Virus record (IMG/VR): IMGVR_UViG_3300042320_001187
Location: 1-21,884 of that record
Length of the DNA stretch: 21,884 nt
Direction: 5' to 3' (one strand)
Origin: a virus
The notes under the pieces are model-generated. The model ran no database searches. It had not been told where the DNA came from and saw only the letters and a program-made list of their open reading frames with translations. Shown here piece by piece: positions 1 to 5,847 of the stretch; the first letter of the stretch is position 1; each line of letters begins with the position of its first letter. A program made the position numbers and the translations under genes.

Positions 1-60
1 ATATATAGCGGCGACTCGTTTTGCGCATGGGCGGGCGTTTTTGGGGCGTTTACGGCCTAT

Positions 61-93
61 GCAAGAAAATCGCGCCAATGTGTTTTTTCTTGC
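61..93. repeat. A/T-rich inverted repeat (9-bp arms)
   Basis: GCAAGAAAA (61-69) and TTTTCTTGC (85-93) are perfect inverted arms around a 15-base loop. The 3' arm is T-rich, so the element could act as a weak terminator or a protein-binding site upstream of the promoter-like sequence at 104. The arms are seen directly; the role is inference. The rest of 1-177 holds no gene I can support. Confidence 0.4.
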
Positions 94-103
94 TTTGGGG
101 TAA

Positions 104-132
104 TTGACATGATGGGTTTAACCTAATAGTGT
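104..132 (+). promoter_or_regulatory. Possible sigma70-type promoter for the 178 gene
   Basis: A perfect -35 hexamer TTGACA (104-109) is followed, after 17 bases, by TAGTGT (127-132), which matches the -10 consensus only at its first, second and last bases. Spacing is optimal but the -10 is poor. The small gene at 178 starts about 45 bases downstream. The hexamers are seen; activity is inferred. Confidence 0.35.
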
Positions 133-177
133 GTCTGAGTCGCATAAGCGATAGGCTTTTTGAAATCGGGGGACAAT

Positions 178-390
178 ATGACGCACGCGGAGCAACTCGC
201 CGCATATGTTGGCGATTATGTGAGTGATACGGGACTCGCCATGCCAATCGAGTCTATCATGCGAAAAGCGATAGACATGAAAACAATGGCCGGGAGTCGC
301 ATGTTCAACGAGTTTGGTCAATGGTTCATGGAGTTTTCGTTTATAGACGAGTCGAATATTACATATGGTATGGACGAGGAGGGAGCTTAG
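178..390 (+). CDS. Small hypothetical protein (70 aa)
   Basis: An acidic 70-residue protein that I do not recognise. The ATG at 178 is chosen because GGGGGAC lies about 5 bases upstream; an in-frame TTG at 160 would add six residues but has no comparable ribosome binding site. The N-terminal half (residues 1-40) looks helical, and the C-terminal part is rich in Phe, Trp and Met. There is no signal peptide or membrane segment. It is isolated from the late operon by about 270 bases, has its own promoter-like sequence, and its stop codon sits in the loop of a hairpin. It could be the last gene of an upstream region outside the window. No function can be given. Confidence 0.6.
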   Translation: MTHAEQLAAYVGDYVSDTGLAMPIESIMRKAIDMKTMAGSRMFNEFGQWFMEFSFIDESNITYGMDEEGA

Positions 391-399
391 GCTCCCTTC
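378..399 (+). terminator. Hairpin overlapping the stop codon of the 178 gene
   Basis: GGGAGC (381-386) pairs with GCTCCC (391-396) around the loop TTAG, which contains the TAG stop. Flanking bases extend the stem by an A-T, a G-T and a G-C pair. There is no T-run after it, so termination would be inefficient; it may instead protect a 3' end. Confidence 0.4.
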
Positions 400-502
400 C
401 AACCAACTGGCGCAGCCAGCAGCCTGCCGGGGGACTGGCCCAGCAAGGGATTGTTGTAATGCTTTGCCGATCCAACATTTGTCTGAGCCATGAAAAAGGT
501 GA

Positions 503-615
503 TGGGTCTATTTTACTCCCCTTCCTCTTATCCATGCAGTAATTGCCAAGCAGTCAGACCCAGCGCGCCGTGCGCGCAACCTATTGCAGCTCTGTTTGTA
601 ATTCGCTCAGACCCA
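503..615. repeat. Three AGACCCA boxes at exact 53-bp spacing
   Basis: AGACCCA occurs inverted (as TGGGTCT) at 503-509 and directly at 556-562 and 609-615. The two direct copies extend to the 9-mer TCAGACCCA (554-562 and 607-615). Start-to-start distances are 53 and 53 bp, about five helical turns, and the last copy lies inside the spacer of the promoter at 596-624. This fits operator sites for a looping or cooperative regulator, but that is inference. Confidence 0.45.
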
Positions 616-624
616 TGATATACT
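596..624 (+). promoter_or_regulatory. Extended -10 promoter for the late operon
   Basis: TTGTAA (596-601, four of six consensus bases) is followed by a 17-base spacer and TATACT (619-624, five of six), preceded by the extended -10 dinucleotide TG at 616-617. The 659 start codon is about 35 bases downstream. This is the best sigma70-type promoter I found in the window and could drive the operon starting with the putative small terminase gene. Confidence 0.6.
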
Positions 625-658
625 CAGTCCCAAATGGAACTAACCGTTTGGAGCCAGC

Positions 659-1537
659 ATGTATATCGCCCCGCCCGGAAAAGGCCGCAGACCCGCCCCG
701 ATCACCTACGGGGTGCCACGGCACCTCTCGGAGGCCGACATTGCCTCGATGTGGGATCACATGGGGAGCGGGCAAAAGGGGGTGCCCCGGATCAAGACGC
801 TCCGCTACAACCATCATCTTTTGGCAAAAGCGGTCGCCTCGGGCAAAAGCCTGCTGGAATGTTCAAACCTCTGCGGGCTGACCGTGGCGCGGATCTCTGA
901 CTTAAAGAATGATCCTGCCTTTCAGGAACTCGTTTCTTTCTACGCAGAGGAACTGAATGAGGTCTACGTGGACGTGCACCAGCGCATGGCGGCGCTTGGG
1001 ACCAGCGTTCTGGAAGAATTGCAAGAGCGTTTTGAAAGTGAACCGGAAAAGTTTTCGAAGCGGGAACTTATGGACCTGTTCACGACCATGGCGGATCGCT
1101 CCATCGCCACAGCCAAAGGCGGACCCTCGCCGCAGGCGGCGAACCTGTCAGTCGGGGGCGCGGGACTGGCGCTCCAGATCAACTTCGTCTCCCCCGCCAC
1201 AGCCGAGCCTGAAACCCTCGACGCCAAAATCGTCCCGACCTTACCCACAACCCAGGCGCCTGCGGCTCTGTCAGGCAACTCTTTGCCTGAAATTCCCGCC
1301 CTTCCCGAAATCGCTAGGCCCCTTTTAGCGGACGAACTTAACATGCCTCCCGGTTTCGATGTTGACGGGGAGCCTTACATCCCCCACACTCCAGTCCCAA
1401 AGCCCTCCCACGCCGAAATCGCGCAGGCCAAATTTGACGCTACCGGGGCCGCAATCGCCAAGCGGGAGGCGGACGCGAAGGAACGGGACAGGCTCCGCGC
1501 GGAATATATGGCGAAACGGGCCAACCGGCAGGTGTGA
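659..1537 (+). CDS. Helix-turn-helix protein, putative terminase small subunit
   Basis: A 292-residue protein with GGAG 5 bases before the ATG. Residues about 45-95 form a helix-turn-helix-like region (LLAKAVASGKSLLECSNLCG, then a second helix ending DPAFQELV). This pattern I associate with phage small-terminase-type DNA-binding proteins, which recognise the packaging site and load the large subunit. Residues about 100-150 look helical and could mediate oligomerisation. Residues 160-245 are Pro/Ala-rich and probably disordered. The C-terminus (250-292) is a charged helix rich in Ala, Arg and Glu. It is the first gene after the promoter at 596. The large terminase gene lies about 12 kb downstream, which is unusual and lowers certainty. 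Alternative: another phage DNA-binding regulator. Confidence 0.6.
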   Translation: MYIAPPGKGRRPAPITYGVPRHLSEADIASMWDHMGSGQKGVPRIKTLRYNHHLLAKAVASGKSLLECSNLCGLTVARISDLKNDPAFQELVSFYAEELNEVYVDVHQRMAALGTSVLEELQERFESEPEKFSKRELMDLFTTMADRSIATAKGGPSPQAANLSVGGAGLALQINFVSPATAEPETLDAKIVPTLPTTQAPAALSGNSLPEIPALPEIARPLLADELNMPPGFDVDGEPYIPHTPVPKPSHAEIAQAKFDATGAAIAKREADAKERDRLRAEYMAKRANRQV

Positions 1538-1538
1538 A

Positions 1539-1799
1539 ATGGCGAAAACTCCAGCATGGCAACGGGCCGAAGGTAAAAACCCGAAGGGCGGGCTGAACGC
1601 CAAAGGGCGAGCGAGCGCCAAGGCGCAGGGCATGAACCTGAAACCGCCCGCCCCGCACCCTAAGTCTGAGGCAGAAGCTGGACGGAAGAAATCGTTTTGC
1701 GCGAGAATGTCTGGGATGAAGAAAAAGCTCACGAGCGAAAAAACTGCGAAAGACCCGAACTCCCGCATTAACAAAAGCCTCCGGGCGTGGAACTGCTGA
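1539..1799 (+). CDS. DUF6321-like small basic protein
   Basis: An 86-residue lysine-rich protein with the hallmarks I recall for the DUF6321 family: N-terminal PAWQRAEGKNPKGGLNAKGR, a central SFCARMSGMKKKL and C-terminal DPNSRINKSLRAWNC. The family is found in many environmental phages and has no established role. The ATG is separated from the preceding TGA by a single base, so it is probably translationally coupled to the 659 gene. It is highly positively charged without membrane segments, which suggests nucleic-acid or DNA-packaging association, but that is inference. Confidence 0.75.
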   Translation: MAKTPAWQRAEGKNPKGGLNAKGRASAKAQGMNLKPPAPHPKSEAEAGRKKSFCARMSGMKKKLTSEKTAKDPNSRINKSLRAWNC

Positions 1800-1800
1800 T

Positions 1801-2004
1801 ATGGCGAAATGTTCGAAATGTGCCGCAGAGGGGGCGGACGACAAGAAACCTGTCTGGGAAAAACCCCGACCCAAGGCGCTAGGCAAGCCCAAAGCCCTGA
1901 CTGCAAAAGCGAAGGCGGGTGCGAAAGCTGCCGCAAAAGCTGCTGGCCGTCCTTACCCGAACCTCGTGGATAACATGCGGGCAAGCCGCAAGAGCGCAAA
2001 ATGA
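1801..2004 (+). CDS. Small Ala/Lys-rich protein with N-terminal CxxC
   Basis: A 67-residue basic protein beginning MAKCSKCAAEG, whose CxxC could bind a metal, followed by a repetitive Lys/Ala stretch (residues about 28-50, reminiscent of histone H1 tails) and a C-terminal RPYPNLVDNMRASRKSAK. I do not recognise a named family. It starts one base after the previous stop and overlaps the endolysin start by ATGA, so all three are probably translated in series. DNA binding is plausible from composition only. Confidence 0.65.
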   Translation: MAKCSKCAAEGADDKKPVWEKPRPKALGKPKALTAKAKAGAKAAAKAAGRPYPNLVDNMRASRKSAK

Positions 2005-2564
2005 ACGAGACGTATTTCTTCGAGCGAGTTCGCAGGGCGGTTTTTGGAGGACGCCTCACGGCGAAACAAGTAGACGGCATGACGCAGATCTTGGCCTATC
2101 GCGATGCGAAGTGGCCGAAAATGCCGGACGCGGAACTTGCCTATCTGTTGGCGACTGTCGTGCACGAGACGGCGTTCGAAATGCAGCCCATTCGCGAGCG
2201 GGGCGGACAAAAATACCTGCAGAAAAAACCCTATTTCCCGTTTTATGGCCGAGGCCTCGTGCAGATCACTTGGGAACGCAATTACAAACTTTTCGGAGTT
2301 TCGCCCCCGGACGCAGCGCTGGAATGGCCGACTGCACTCGACATTGCCTTTCGGGGCATGGTGCTGGGCCTTTTTACAGGCAAGAAACTGTCGGATTACA
2401 TCGGGCCGGGGAAATGCGATTACGTGGCGGCGCGGCGCATTATCAACGGCACTGACCGCGCCCGCCTGATCGCGGGCTATGCCCGGTCCTTTCAGGACGC
2501 CTTGAAGCAGGCGAACCAGACGCCCAAAGCGCCTGCGGCTCTAGCCGTGAAGAAGTCCGCTTAA
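2001..2564 (+). CDS. Endolysin, glycoside hydrolase family 19-like
   Basis: A 187-residue peptidoglycan hydrolase. Motifs typical of phage GH19 (chitinase-like) lysozymes are visible: the HET triplet at residues 55-57 with likely catalytic Glu56, further acids near 65-67, FYGRGLVQITWERNY at 81-95, and RRIING at 145-150. The length fits a single-domain enzyme; the last 15-20 residues are a Pro/Ala/Lys-rich tail. There is no signal peptide or membrane anchor, so release to the periplasm would need a holin. The ATG overlaps the preceding gene by ATGA. Small lysis proteins follow immediately, which supports the call. Confidence 0.9.
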   Translation: MNETYFFERVRRAVFGGRLTAKQVDGMTQILAYRDAKWPKMPDAELAYLLATVVHETAFEMQPIRERGGQKYLQKKPYFPFYGRGLVQITWERNYKLFGVSPPDAALEWPTALDIAFRGMVLGLFTGKKLSDYIGPGKCDYVAARRIINGTDRARLIAGYARSFQDALKQANQTPKAPAALAVKKSA

Positions 2565-2750
2565 ATGTCCGCTTCAACGAAGGGGCGCGAAATGCTGCAA
2601 GAGGCTGTAAGATTTGTGATTTGCGCCACGCTGGCGTGTTTGGTGCTGTTCGGGACGGCTATGCTGCTGGCCGGATGCCAAAGCACTCATGATGATGCGA
2701 AGTTTGTGGAATGCTGGTTTCGTGACGGCACGTCCCGTCCGTGTAACTGA
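2565..2750 (+). CDS. Small lipoprotein in the lysis cassette
   Basis: A 61-residue protein with one hydrophobic segment (residues about 15-35) ending in a lipobox, LLAGC, with Cys38 as the probable lipidated residue. The mature part has about 24 residues with two more Cys (50 and 60). The ATG at 2565 directly follows the endolysin stop. An internal ATG at 2592 has a better ribosome binding site (AGGGG six bases upstream), would give 52 residues and still keep the lipobox. It may be an accessory spanin-like lipoprotein, but the real outer spanin candidate lies further on, so its role is open. Confidence 0.65.
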   Translation: MSASTKGREMLQEAVRFVICATLACLVLFGTAMLLAGCQSTHDDAKFVECWFRDGTSRPCN

Positions 2751-2764
2751 GGCGTCCCGCCTTA
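2748..2764 (+). terminator. Small hairpin after the lipoprotein gene
   Basis: AGGCG (2750-2754) pairs with CGCCT (2758-2762) around TCC, extendable by two weaker pairs, and is followed by TAACCTTTT. The short stem begins in the stop codon. It could be a weak terminator or an mRNA-end structure. Confidence 0.3.
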
Positions 2765-2781
2765 ACCTTTTGGAGAGTGAA

Positions 2782-2955
2782 ATGTTTACGAATTGGATGA
2801 CGACGCTTCCGGGCATTTTCACCCTTATTTCTGTGCTCGCTCATGCGTGGCAGACGAAAGACATCAACTGGGTTGATCTGCAGAACGCGCTGATTGGCAT
2901 TGGCCTTGTGGCGGCGAAAGACTGGAACGTGACTGGCGGGACGAAGGGGCAGTGA
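2782..2955 (+). CDS. Holin-like small membrane protein
   Basis: A 57-residue protein starting at the ATG with GGAGAG 4-6 bases upstream (a longer in-frame opening to 2689 would overlap the lipoprotein gene). It has a hydrophobic segment at about residues 7-22 and a second, weaker one at 33-46, then AAKDWNVTGGT. A C-terminus of the form AKDxNVTGGT is, as I recall, common in small phage membrane proteins next to lysis genes. Position between endolysin and spanins fits a holin or holin-associated role. The GTGA overlap couples it to the next gene. A second holin-like protein exists at 13181. Confidence 0.6.
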   Translation: MFTNWMTTLPGIFTLISVLAHAWQTKDINWVDLQNALIGIGLVAAKDWNVTGGTKGQ

Positions 2956-3188
2956 TCCCCGCGCTTTTGACCGTGCTGGGCGCTTTGTTCAGCGCGGTCG
3001 GGAAGATTTTCGAGTTTCTCTACGCTCGAAATCTGGCAAATGCGGGAAAAGTGCAGGAGCAACTGGATGCGCTTAGACGCCAAGTCAAAGACGCGCAGAT
3101 CGCCGTCGCGGCGCGGGAAGCTGTGCGGGCTTCTATTGCTGCCAACCCTGACGGCGTGTCAGACGACGACCCCTTTAGACGGGACTGA
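2952..3188 (+). CDS. Inner-membrane spanin-like protein (Rz-type)
   Basis: A 78-residue protein using a GTG start that overlaps the preceding stop (GTGA). Residues 2-24 are a hydrophobic anchor (ALLTVLGALFSAVGKIFEFL). Residues 25-60 are a heptad-like helix rich in Ala, Gln, Arg and Val, and the end is DDDPFRRD. The form (N-terminal anchor plus periplasmic helix) and the nested lipoprotein frame at 3067 match i-spanin/o-spanin pairs, which fuse inner and outer membranes in Gram-negative lysis. It is shorter than lambda Rz (about 150 residues). Confidence 0.7.
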   Translation: MIPALLTVLGALFSAVGKIFEFLYARNLANAGKVQEQLDALRRQVKDAQIAVAAREAVRASIAANPDGVSDDDPFRRD

Positions 3189-3348
3189 TGCGACGCAAGG
3201 GGCTTCATTTTGCGAGGCGGCGCGGGCGATTTACTATTCAAAGCACGACACGCCCCCGACGATTGCGCAGATCAAAGAGCATAACGCAGTCGGCATGGCG
3301 CTGAAATGCGGGTGGGTTCCAGCCAACAAGCAAAAGGTGTCGAAATGA
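3067..3348 (+). CDS. Outer-membrane spanin-like lipoprotein (Rz1-type), out-of-frame overlap
   Basis: A 93-residue protein read in the +1 frame relative to the i-spanin and starting inside it. I chose ATG 3067 because AGGAG (3055-3059) lies 7 bases upstream; an upstream ATG at 3040 has no such site. The N-terminus carries seven Lys/Arg residues within the first 18, then a hydrophobic core and a lipobox (LTAC, Cys31). The mature part of about 60 residues has two further Cys. It extends 160 bases beyond the i-spanin stop and overlaps the next gene by ATGA. The charged start, lipobox and overlap strongly suggest an o-spanin. Confidence 0.75.
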   Translation: MRLDAKSKTRRSPSRRGKLCGLLLLPTLTACQTTTPLDGTDATQGASFCEAARAIYYSKHDTPPTIAQIKEHNAVGMALKCGWVPANKQKVSK

Positions 3349-3632
3349 TTGAAGATGGCTTTGCGGCTGCGGAAGATTATTTGACGCTGCATTTTAGTCG
3401 CGAAACAGCGATAGGTTTGGTGGATAGACTTCGCCGGGAAAATGTGCAATATTTCAAGGTGAAAGATATTTTTCGGGCAGCAAAAATGGAATATCGGCAG
3501 TTCACGGGGGCAGAACAGGTTGTGCTGCTGGTGCGGGCAAGTAACGGGCTGATTATCGCAGATGGGTATGAATTTGTTTGTGAGGCGTGGCTGGAAAATA
3601 AAGAAAAGTTGATTGCGTGTAAGATTGTTTAG
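3345..3632 (+). CDS. Hypothetical protein (95 aa)
   Basis: A soluble-looking 95-residue protein of mixed helix/strand character that I do not recognise. The N-terminal half (residues 5-50) is helical and the second half has hydrophobic strands (VVLLVRASNGLIIADG). Its ATG overlaps the o-spanin stop (ATGA), so it is translated with the lysis cassette. There is no signal peptide or membrane segment, and local base composition is more A/T-rich than in the preceding genes. No function is proposed. Confidence 0.6.
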   Translation: MIEDGFAAAEDYLTLHFSRETAIGLVDRLRRENVQYFKVKDIFRAAKMEYRQFTGAEQVVLLVRASNGLIIADGYEFVCEAWLENKEKLIACKIV

Positions 3633-3646
3633 GAAAGGGTTGAAAG

Positions 3647-4522
3647 ATGACATTTCCACAACCGTTCGACTTTGGGAAGCGCCTGCAGGATGGGCAGGAT
3701 TTGGACGGGGCGCTGGCAAACCCGGTGTGGTCGTATAGCAGGCCCCTGACGGCCACGATAGGCGGGACGCGGGCGACGAGCACGAAGATCACTGAGGCGA
3801 TTGCGAATGTTGCGACGGTTGGGGCGACGGGCGCAGGCGTGACCTTGCCGGTGGCGCTTCCGGGTAAAGTCGTGCTGGTTTACAATAATTCCGCCACGGA
3901 CATGCGGGTTTTTGCGGACGGCGGGTCAGCAATCGACGGCACAACGGGCGATGTGGGAATTTTGCAGCGCGCAAGCACCGCGTGTTTGTTCGTGGCGCAG
4001 GAACTTCGGAAATGGACTTTCTCGTTTATTCCGATTTCGTTGGCGGCGTCAAGTGATTACATCTCCGCGTATGACACGACAATCCAGCCAGCGGCTCCCC
4101 CGGCGACGGCGGAAAATGAACAGATTATGACGTTCAACACGGTGGACTCGTCGTTGGGCATTAGCATTGTCAGCGGCTCGCAGATAACTGTCACTCGAGC
4201 GGGAGTTTATAATCTGCAGTTCTCCGCGCAGTTTGATAAAACGGACTCCGGGCAGGACACATTTGAGATCTGGCTGAAGAAAAATGGTCAGCCATTGGCG
4301 TGGTCGAACACGTCGAGTGATGCGAATAACAACAATGCGAAAGTCGTGGCGGCGTGGAATTTTGTGCTGCCGTTGGCGGCAGGAGATTATTTGGAATTGG
4401 CGTGGTGGTCGCTGGATGTGAATATGCGGCTGTATGCGAGGGCTGCGCAAGCAGCGGTTCCGGGCGTGAGTCCTGCGCGCCCCGCGATCCCGTCTGTGAT
4501 TGTGACGATGCAAGGAGTTTAA
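3647..4522 (+). CDS. Virion protein with shared N-terminal domain and C1q-like C-terminal domain
   Basis: A 291-residue protein. Residues about 5-125 form a beta-rich domain (motifs NPVWS, TATIGGT, GAGVTLP, GDVGI) that is clearly related to residues 5-125 of the protein at 8795. Residues about 135-290 resemble the C1q/TNF-like jelly roll often seen in phage fibres: a TFNT segment, ITVTRAGVYNLQFSAQF, DTFEIWLKKNGQPL, and a final VIVTMQGV. This suggests a trimeric receptor-binding or decoration protein with a common anchoring domain and an exchangeable head. AGGAAAGG precedes the start. Family assignments are from recalled sequence patterns. Confidence 0.7.
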   Translation: MTFPQPFDFGKRLQDGQDLDGALANPVWSYSRPLTATIGGTRATSTKITEAIANVATVGATGAGVTLPVALPGKVVLVYNNSATDMRVFADGGSAIDGTTGDVGILQRASTACLFVAQELRKWTFSFIPISLAASSDYISAYDTTIQPAAPPATAENEQIMTFNTVDSSLGISIVSGSQITVTRAGVYNLQFSAQFDKTDSGQDTFEIWLKKNGQPLAWSNTSSDANNNNAKVVAAWNFVLPLAAGDYLELAWWSLDVNMRLYARAAQAAVPGVSPARPAIPSVIVTMQGV

Positions 4523-4523
4523 G

Positions 4524-4685
4524 ATGCCCGCGAAAAGTAAAGCGCAAGCGAAGATGATGGCGATGGTGGCGCATGACCCAAAGGCTGCAAAGCGGCTCGG
4601 CATTCCGCAGAGCGTGGGGAAGGAATTTGAGGTGAAGGGCAAAGGCGCGATGAAAAAGCTGCCTGCAAAAGTGAAGAAAAAATGA
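4524..4685 (+). CDS. DUF3008-like small lysine-rich protein
   Basis: A 53-residue protein with 14 lysines. The N-terminus MPAKSKAQAKMMAMVAHDPK followed by AAKRLGIPQSVGKEF matches what I remember of the DUF3008 family of small phage and bacterial proteins of unknown function. It starts one base after the previous stop, with AAGGAG inside the preceding codons as ribosome binding site. It overlaps the next gene by ATGA. Nucleic-acid contact is plausible from charge only. Confidence 0.75.
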   Translation: MPAKSKAQAKMMAMVAHDPKAAKRLGIPQSVGKEFEVKGKGAMKKLPAKVKKK

Positions 4686-4891
4686 CGCGGTATCGGCTTG
4701 GAGTGTTCGAAGGGCTGCTGGAGATTGAAGCAGTGGAAAGCGGCCCTTTTCCCCTCCGGGCGTATGGGTTTTTGCAGTTTTCCCCGAAAGATCATCCGAA
4801 TGGCGAATTGATGCTGGAAGTGAGGGGGAAAGAAATCTGGGTTTGGGTTGCGGAGAGAAAAAATGGCAAAATTGACGACGAAAGCGCGTAA
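4682..4891 (+). CDS. Hypothetical protein (69 aa)
   Basis: A 69-residue protein of beta-strand character (RLGVFEGLLEIEAVE, YGFLQF, ELMLEVRGKEIWVWVAE). I do not recognise it. It starts in an ATGA overlap with the DUF3008-like gene, and its 3' end overlaps the DUF6582-like gene by 29 bases, which is consistent with dense phage packing. There are no membrane segments. Confidence 0.55.
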   Translation: MTRYRLGVFEGLLEIEAVESGPFPLRAYGFLQFSPKDHPNGELMLEVRGKEIWVWVAERKNGKIDDESA

Positions 4892-5156
4892 GGCAATCCC
4901 GAAAGGGGAGTTTGGGCTTCCAGGGGAAAAGAAATATCCGATGCCGGATCGGGCTCACGCTGCGAATGCGAAAGCGCGGGCTACGCAGATGGTGAAAAAA
5001 GGTAAGTTGTCGGAAAGCAGTGCTGCAAAGATTAAGGCCAAGGCCAATAAGGTGCTGGGCGGTGGCGATGCAAAAGGCAAGGCGGAAGCGGTCGGAGCGG
5101 CGAAAAAGGCTGGCATGAAAATTGGGGAGAAAAAAGCCCCTTACGCCAAGGGGTAA
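4863..5156 (+). CDS. DUF6582-like small basic protein
   Basis: A 97-residue lysine-rich protein. The conserved core KARKAIPKGEFGLPGEKKYP followed by MPDRAHAANAKARATQMVKK is what I associate with the DUF6582 family, common in phages and mobile elements and without known function. The ATG at 4863 has GGAG 7 bases upstream. The C-terminal half is Ala/Gly/Lys-rich (residues 50-97). It resembles the other small basic proteins at 1539, 1801, 4524, 13410 and 13585 in composition. Confidence 0.75.
   Translation: MAKLTTKARKAIPKGEFGLPGEKKYPMPDRAHAANAKARATQMVKKGKLSESSAAKIKAKANKVLGGGDAKGKAEAVGAAKKAGMKIGEKKAPYAKG
5137..5153 (+). promoter_or_regulatory. Hairpin containing the ribosome binding site of the 5159 gene
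   Basis: CCCCTT (5137-5142) pairs perfectly with AAGGGG (5148-5153) around ACGCC. AAGGGG is the likely ribosome binding site for the GTG at 5159. The hairpin lies in the last codons of the DUF6582-like gene, so translating ribosomes would open it: a simple coupling device. The pairing is seen; the effect is inference. Confidence 0.45.
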
Positions 5157-5158
5157 AG

Positions 5159-5629
5159 GTGTATCATAGAAGCGTGGTCGGGCTGGTTTATGCGGCGAGG
5201 TGTTTGCGCCCCGCCCATATCCCAAAAAGCAGGCCGAAAGGCTCGAAAGCGGCAGGCTTGCGCTATGAAAAAGCGTTAAGCGCCGCGATTCCGCGCGCGG
5301 AACATGGGCAGTGGTTTGAATTTAAGGATTTGAATGGTCCGGGGCATTGCCAGATGGACTTGATTATTGAGGGGCAGAAACGGATTGTGGTGATTGAGTG
5401 TAAGCTGACTGACGTGGATCAGGGCATGAGGCAGCTGCATGAGTTGTATTTCCCGATTGTGGAGCAGGTTTGGCCGGACAAAAAGCCTCTTGGGATTGTC
5501 GCAGCGAGGCATTTAAGTAAATGCCCGGACACAAAACTCGTCGAAACGACGTTGAAAGGGGCGATTTTGCGGGCGGAAACGCAGGGCGTGATCCCGATTT
5601 TGCATTGGATGGAGAGGATGCCGATTTGA
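5159..5629 (+). CDS. PD-(D/E)XK nuclease-like protein
   Basis: A 156-residue protein with a GTG start preceded by AAGGGG at 5 bases. The core has the signature of the PD-(D/E)XK fold: Asp in CQMDLIIEG, then strand VVIECKLT with the ExK pair about 14 residues later, followed by a helix (QGMRQLHELYFPIVEQV) and strand LGIVAARHL. The basic N-terminus (IPKSRPKGSKAAGLRYEK) could bind DNA. Related short nucleases include resolvases and restriction-like endonucleases; the substrate cannot be told. In a late operon it could trim or resolve DNA for packaging. Catalytic residues appear intact. Confidence 0.65.
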   Translation: MYHRSVVGLVYAARCLRPAHIPKSRPKGSKAAGLRYEKALSAAIPRAEHGQWFEFKDLNGPGHCQMDLIIEGQKRIVVIECKLTDVDQGMRQLHELYFPIVEQVWPDKKPLGIVAARHLSKCPDTKLVETTLKGAILRAETQGVIPILHWMERMPI

Positions 5630-5736
5630 TTCCGCCTGATTGGGAAATTCATGTGCTTAAACTGGTCGGGCTGGGGATTGTAACGATTGTTGTTCATAAT
5701 GTTTTGAAATTGTTGTTAGGTCAGAGCCATTTTTGA
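5626..5736 (+). CDS. Possible tiny single-pass membrane protein
   Basis: A 36-residue reading frame starting at TTG in a TTGA overlap with the nuclease stop, with GGAGAGG 8 bases upstream. After a short polar start it has one hydrophobic stretch (LVGLGIVTIVVHNVLKLLL). The same frame is open from an ATG at 5521, which would overlap the nuclease gene by 109 bases with no hydrophobic content and is less likely. Very small size makes the call tentative. Confidence 0.4.
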   Translation: MIPPDWEIHVLKLVGLGIVTIVVHNVLKLLLGQSHF

Positions 5737-5847
5737 GAGTTTCTTGGGGGAAAAAGATTGACGGGAGGCGGGAAGGGGGCCAGTATGCTGGCAGGCCAAG
5801 GCCCGTGAGCGGAATGCTCCCTGTGCCGCATAGGCAAGGTTGGAAAA
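5737..5847 (+). other. Structured intergenic leader
   Basis: This 111-base gap contains GCCAG-TATG-CTGGC (5779-5792), a palindromic GGCCAAGGCC (5794-5803) that can alternatively pair GGGCC (5777-5781) with GGCCC (5800-5804), and GCGG/CCGC (5809-5812 with 5826-5829). A TTGACG at 5758 has no -10 at normal spacing. It is a candidate 5' leader or RNA-processing region for the exported-protein cassette. Confidence 0.35.

Larger units (their letters stand above)
391..658 (+). other. Non-coding control region upstream of the late genes
   Basis: This 268-base stretch has no convincing gene. It contains a small hairpin (CTGGC at 407-411 with GCCAG), three AGACCCA boxes and an extended -10 promoter just before the 659 gene. 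Short open frames (for example 490-618) lack good ribosome binding sites and overlap the promoter, so I treat them as chance or as remnants. Confidence 0.5.

Noticed and set aside
490-618. Short frame of 42 codons in the control region
   Set aside because: No ribosome binding site, Pro/Cys-rich translation, and its end overlaps the promoter; at most a degraded remnant.
3040-3348. Longer version of the outer spanin starting at ATG 3040
   Set aside because: No ribosome binding site there, whereas ATG 3067 has AGGAG at good distance and gives a normal lipoprotein signal.
4191-5225. Long antisense open frame (344 codons) across the virion and small basic genes
   Set aside because: Low-complexity translation rich in Arg, Pro, His and Phe, overlapping several supported + genes with ribosome binding sites.
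5521-5736. 71-codon frame overlapping the nuclease end
   Set aside because: Its first half overlaps the nuclease gene and is polar without features; only the membrane part from TTG 5626 is kept as tentative.
5758-5789. Promoter-like TTGACG with TATGCT
   Set aside because: The 20-base spacing is too long, and the second hexamer is part of a hairpin.
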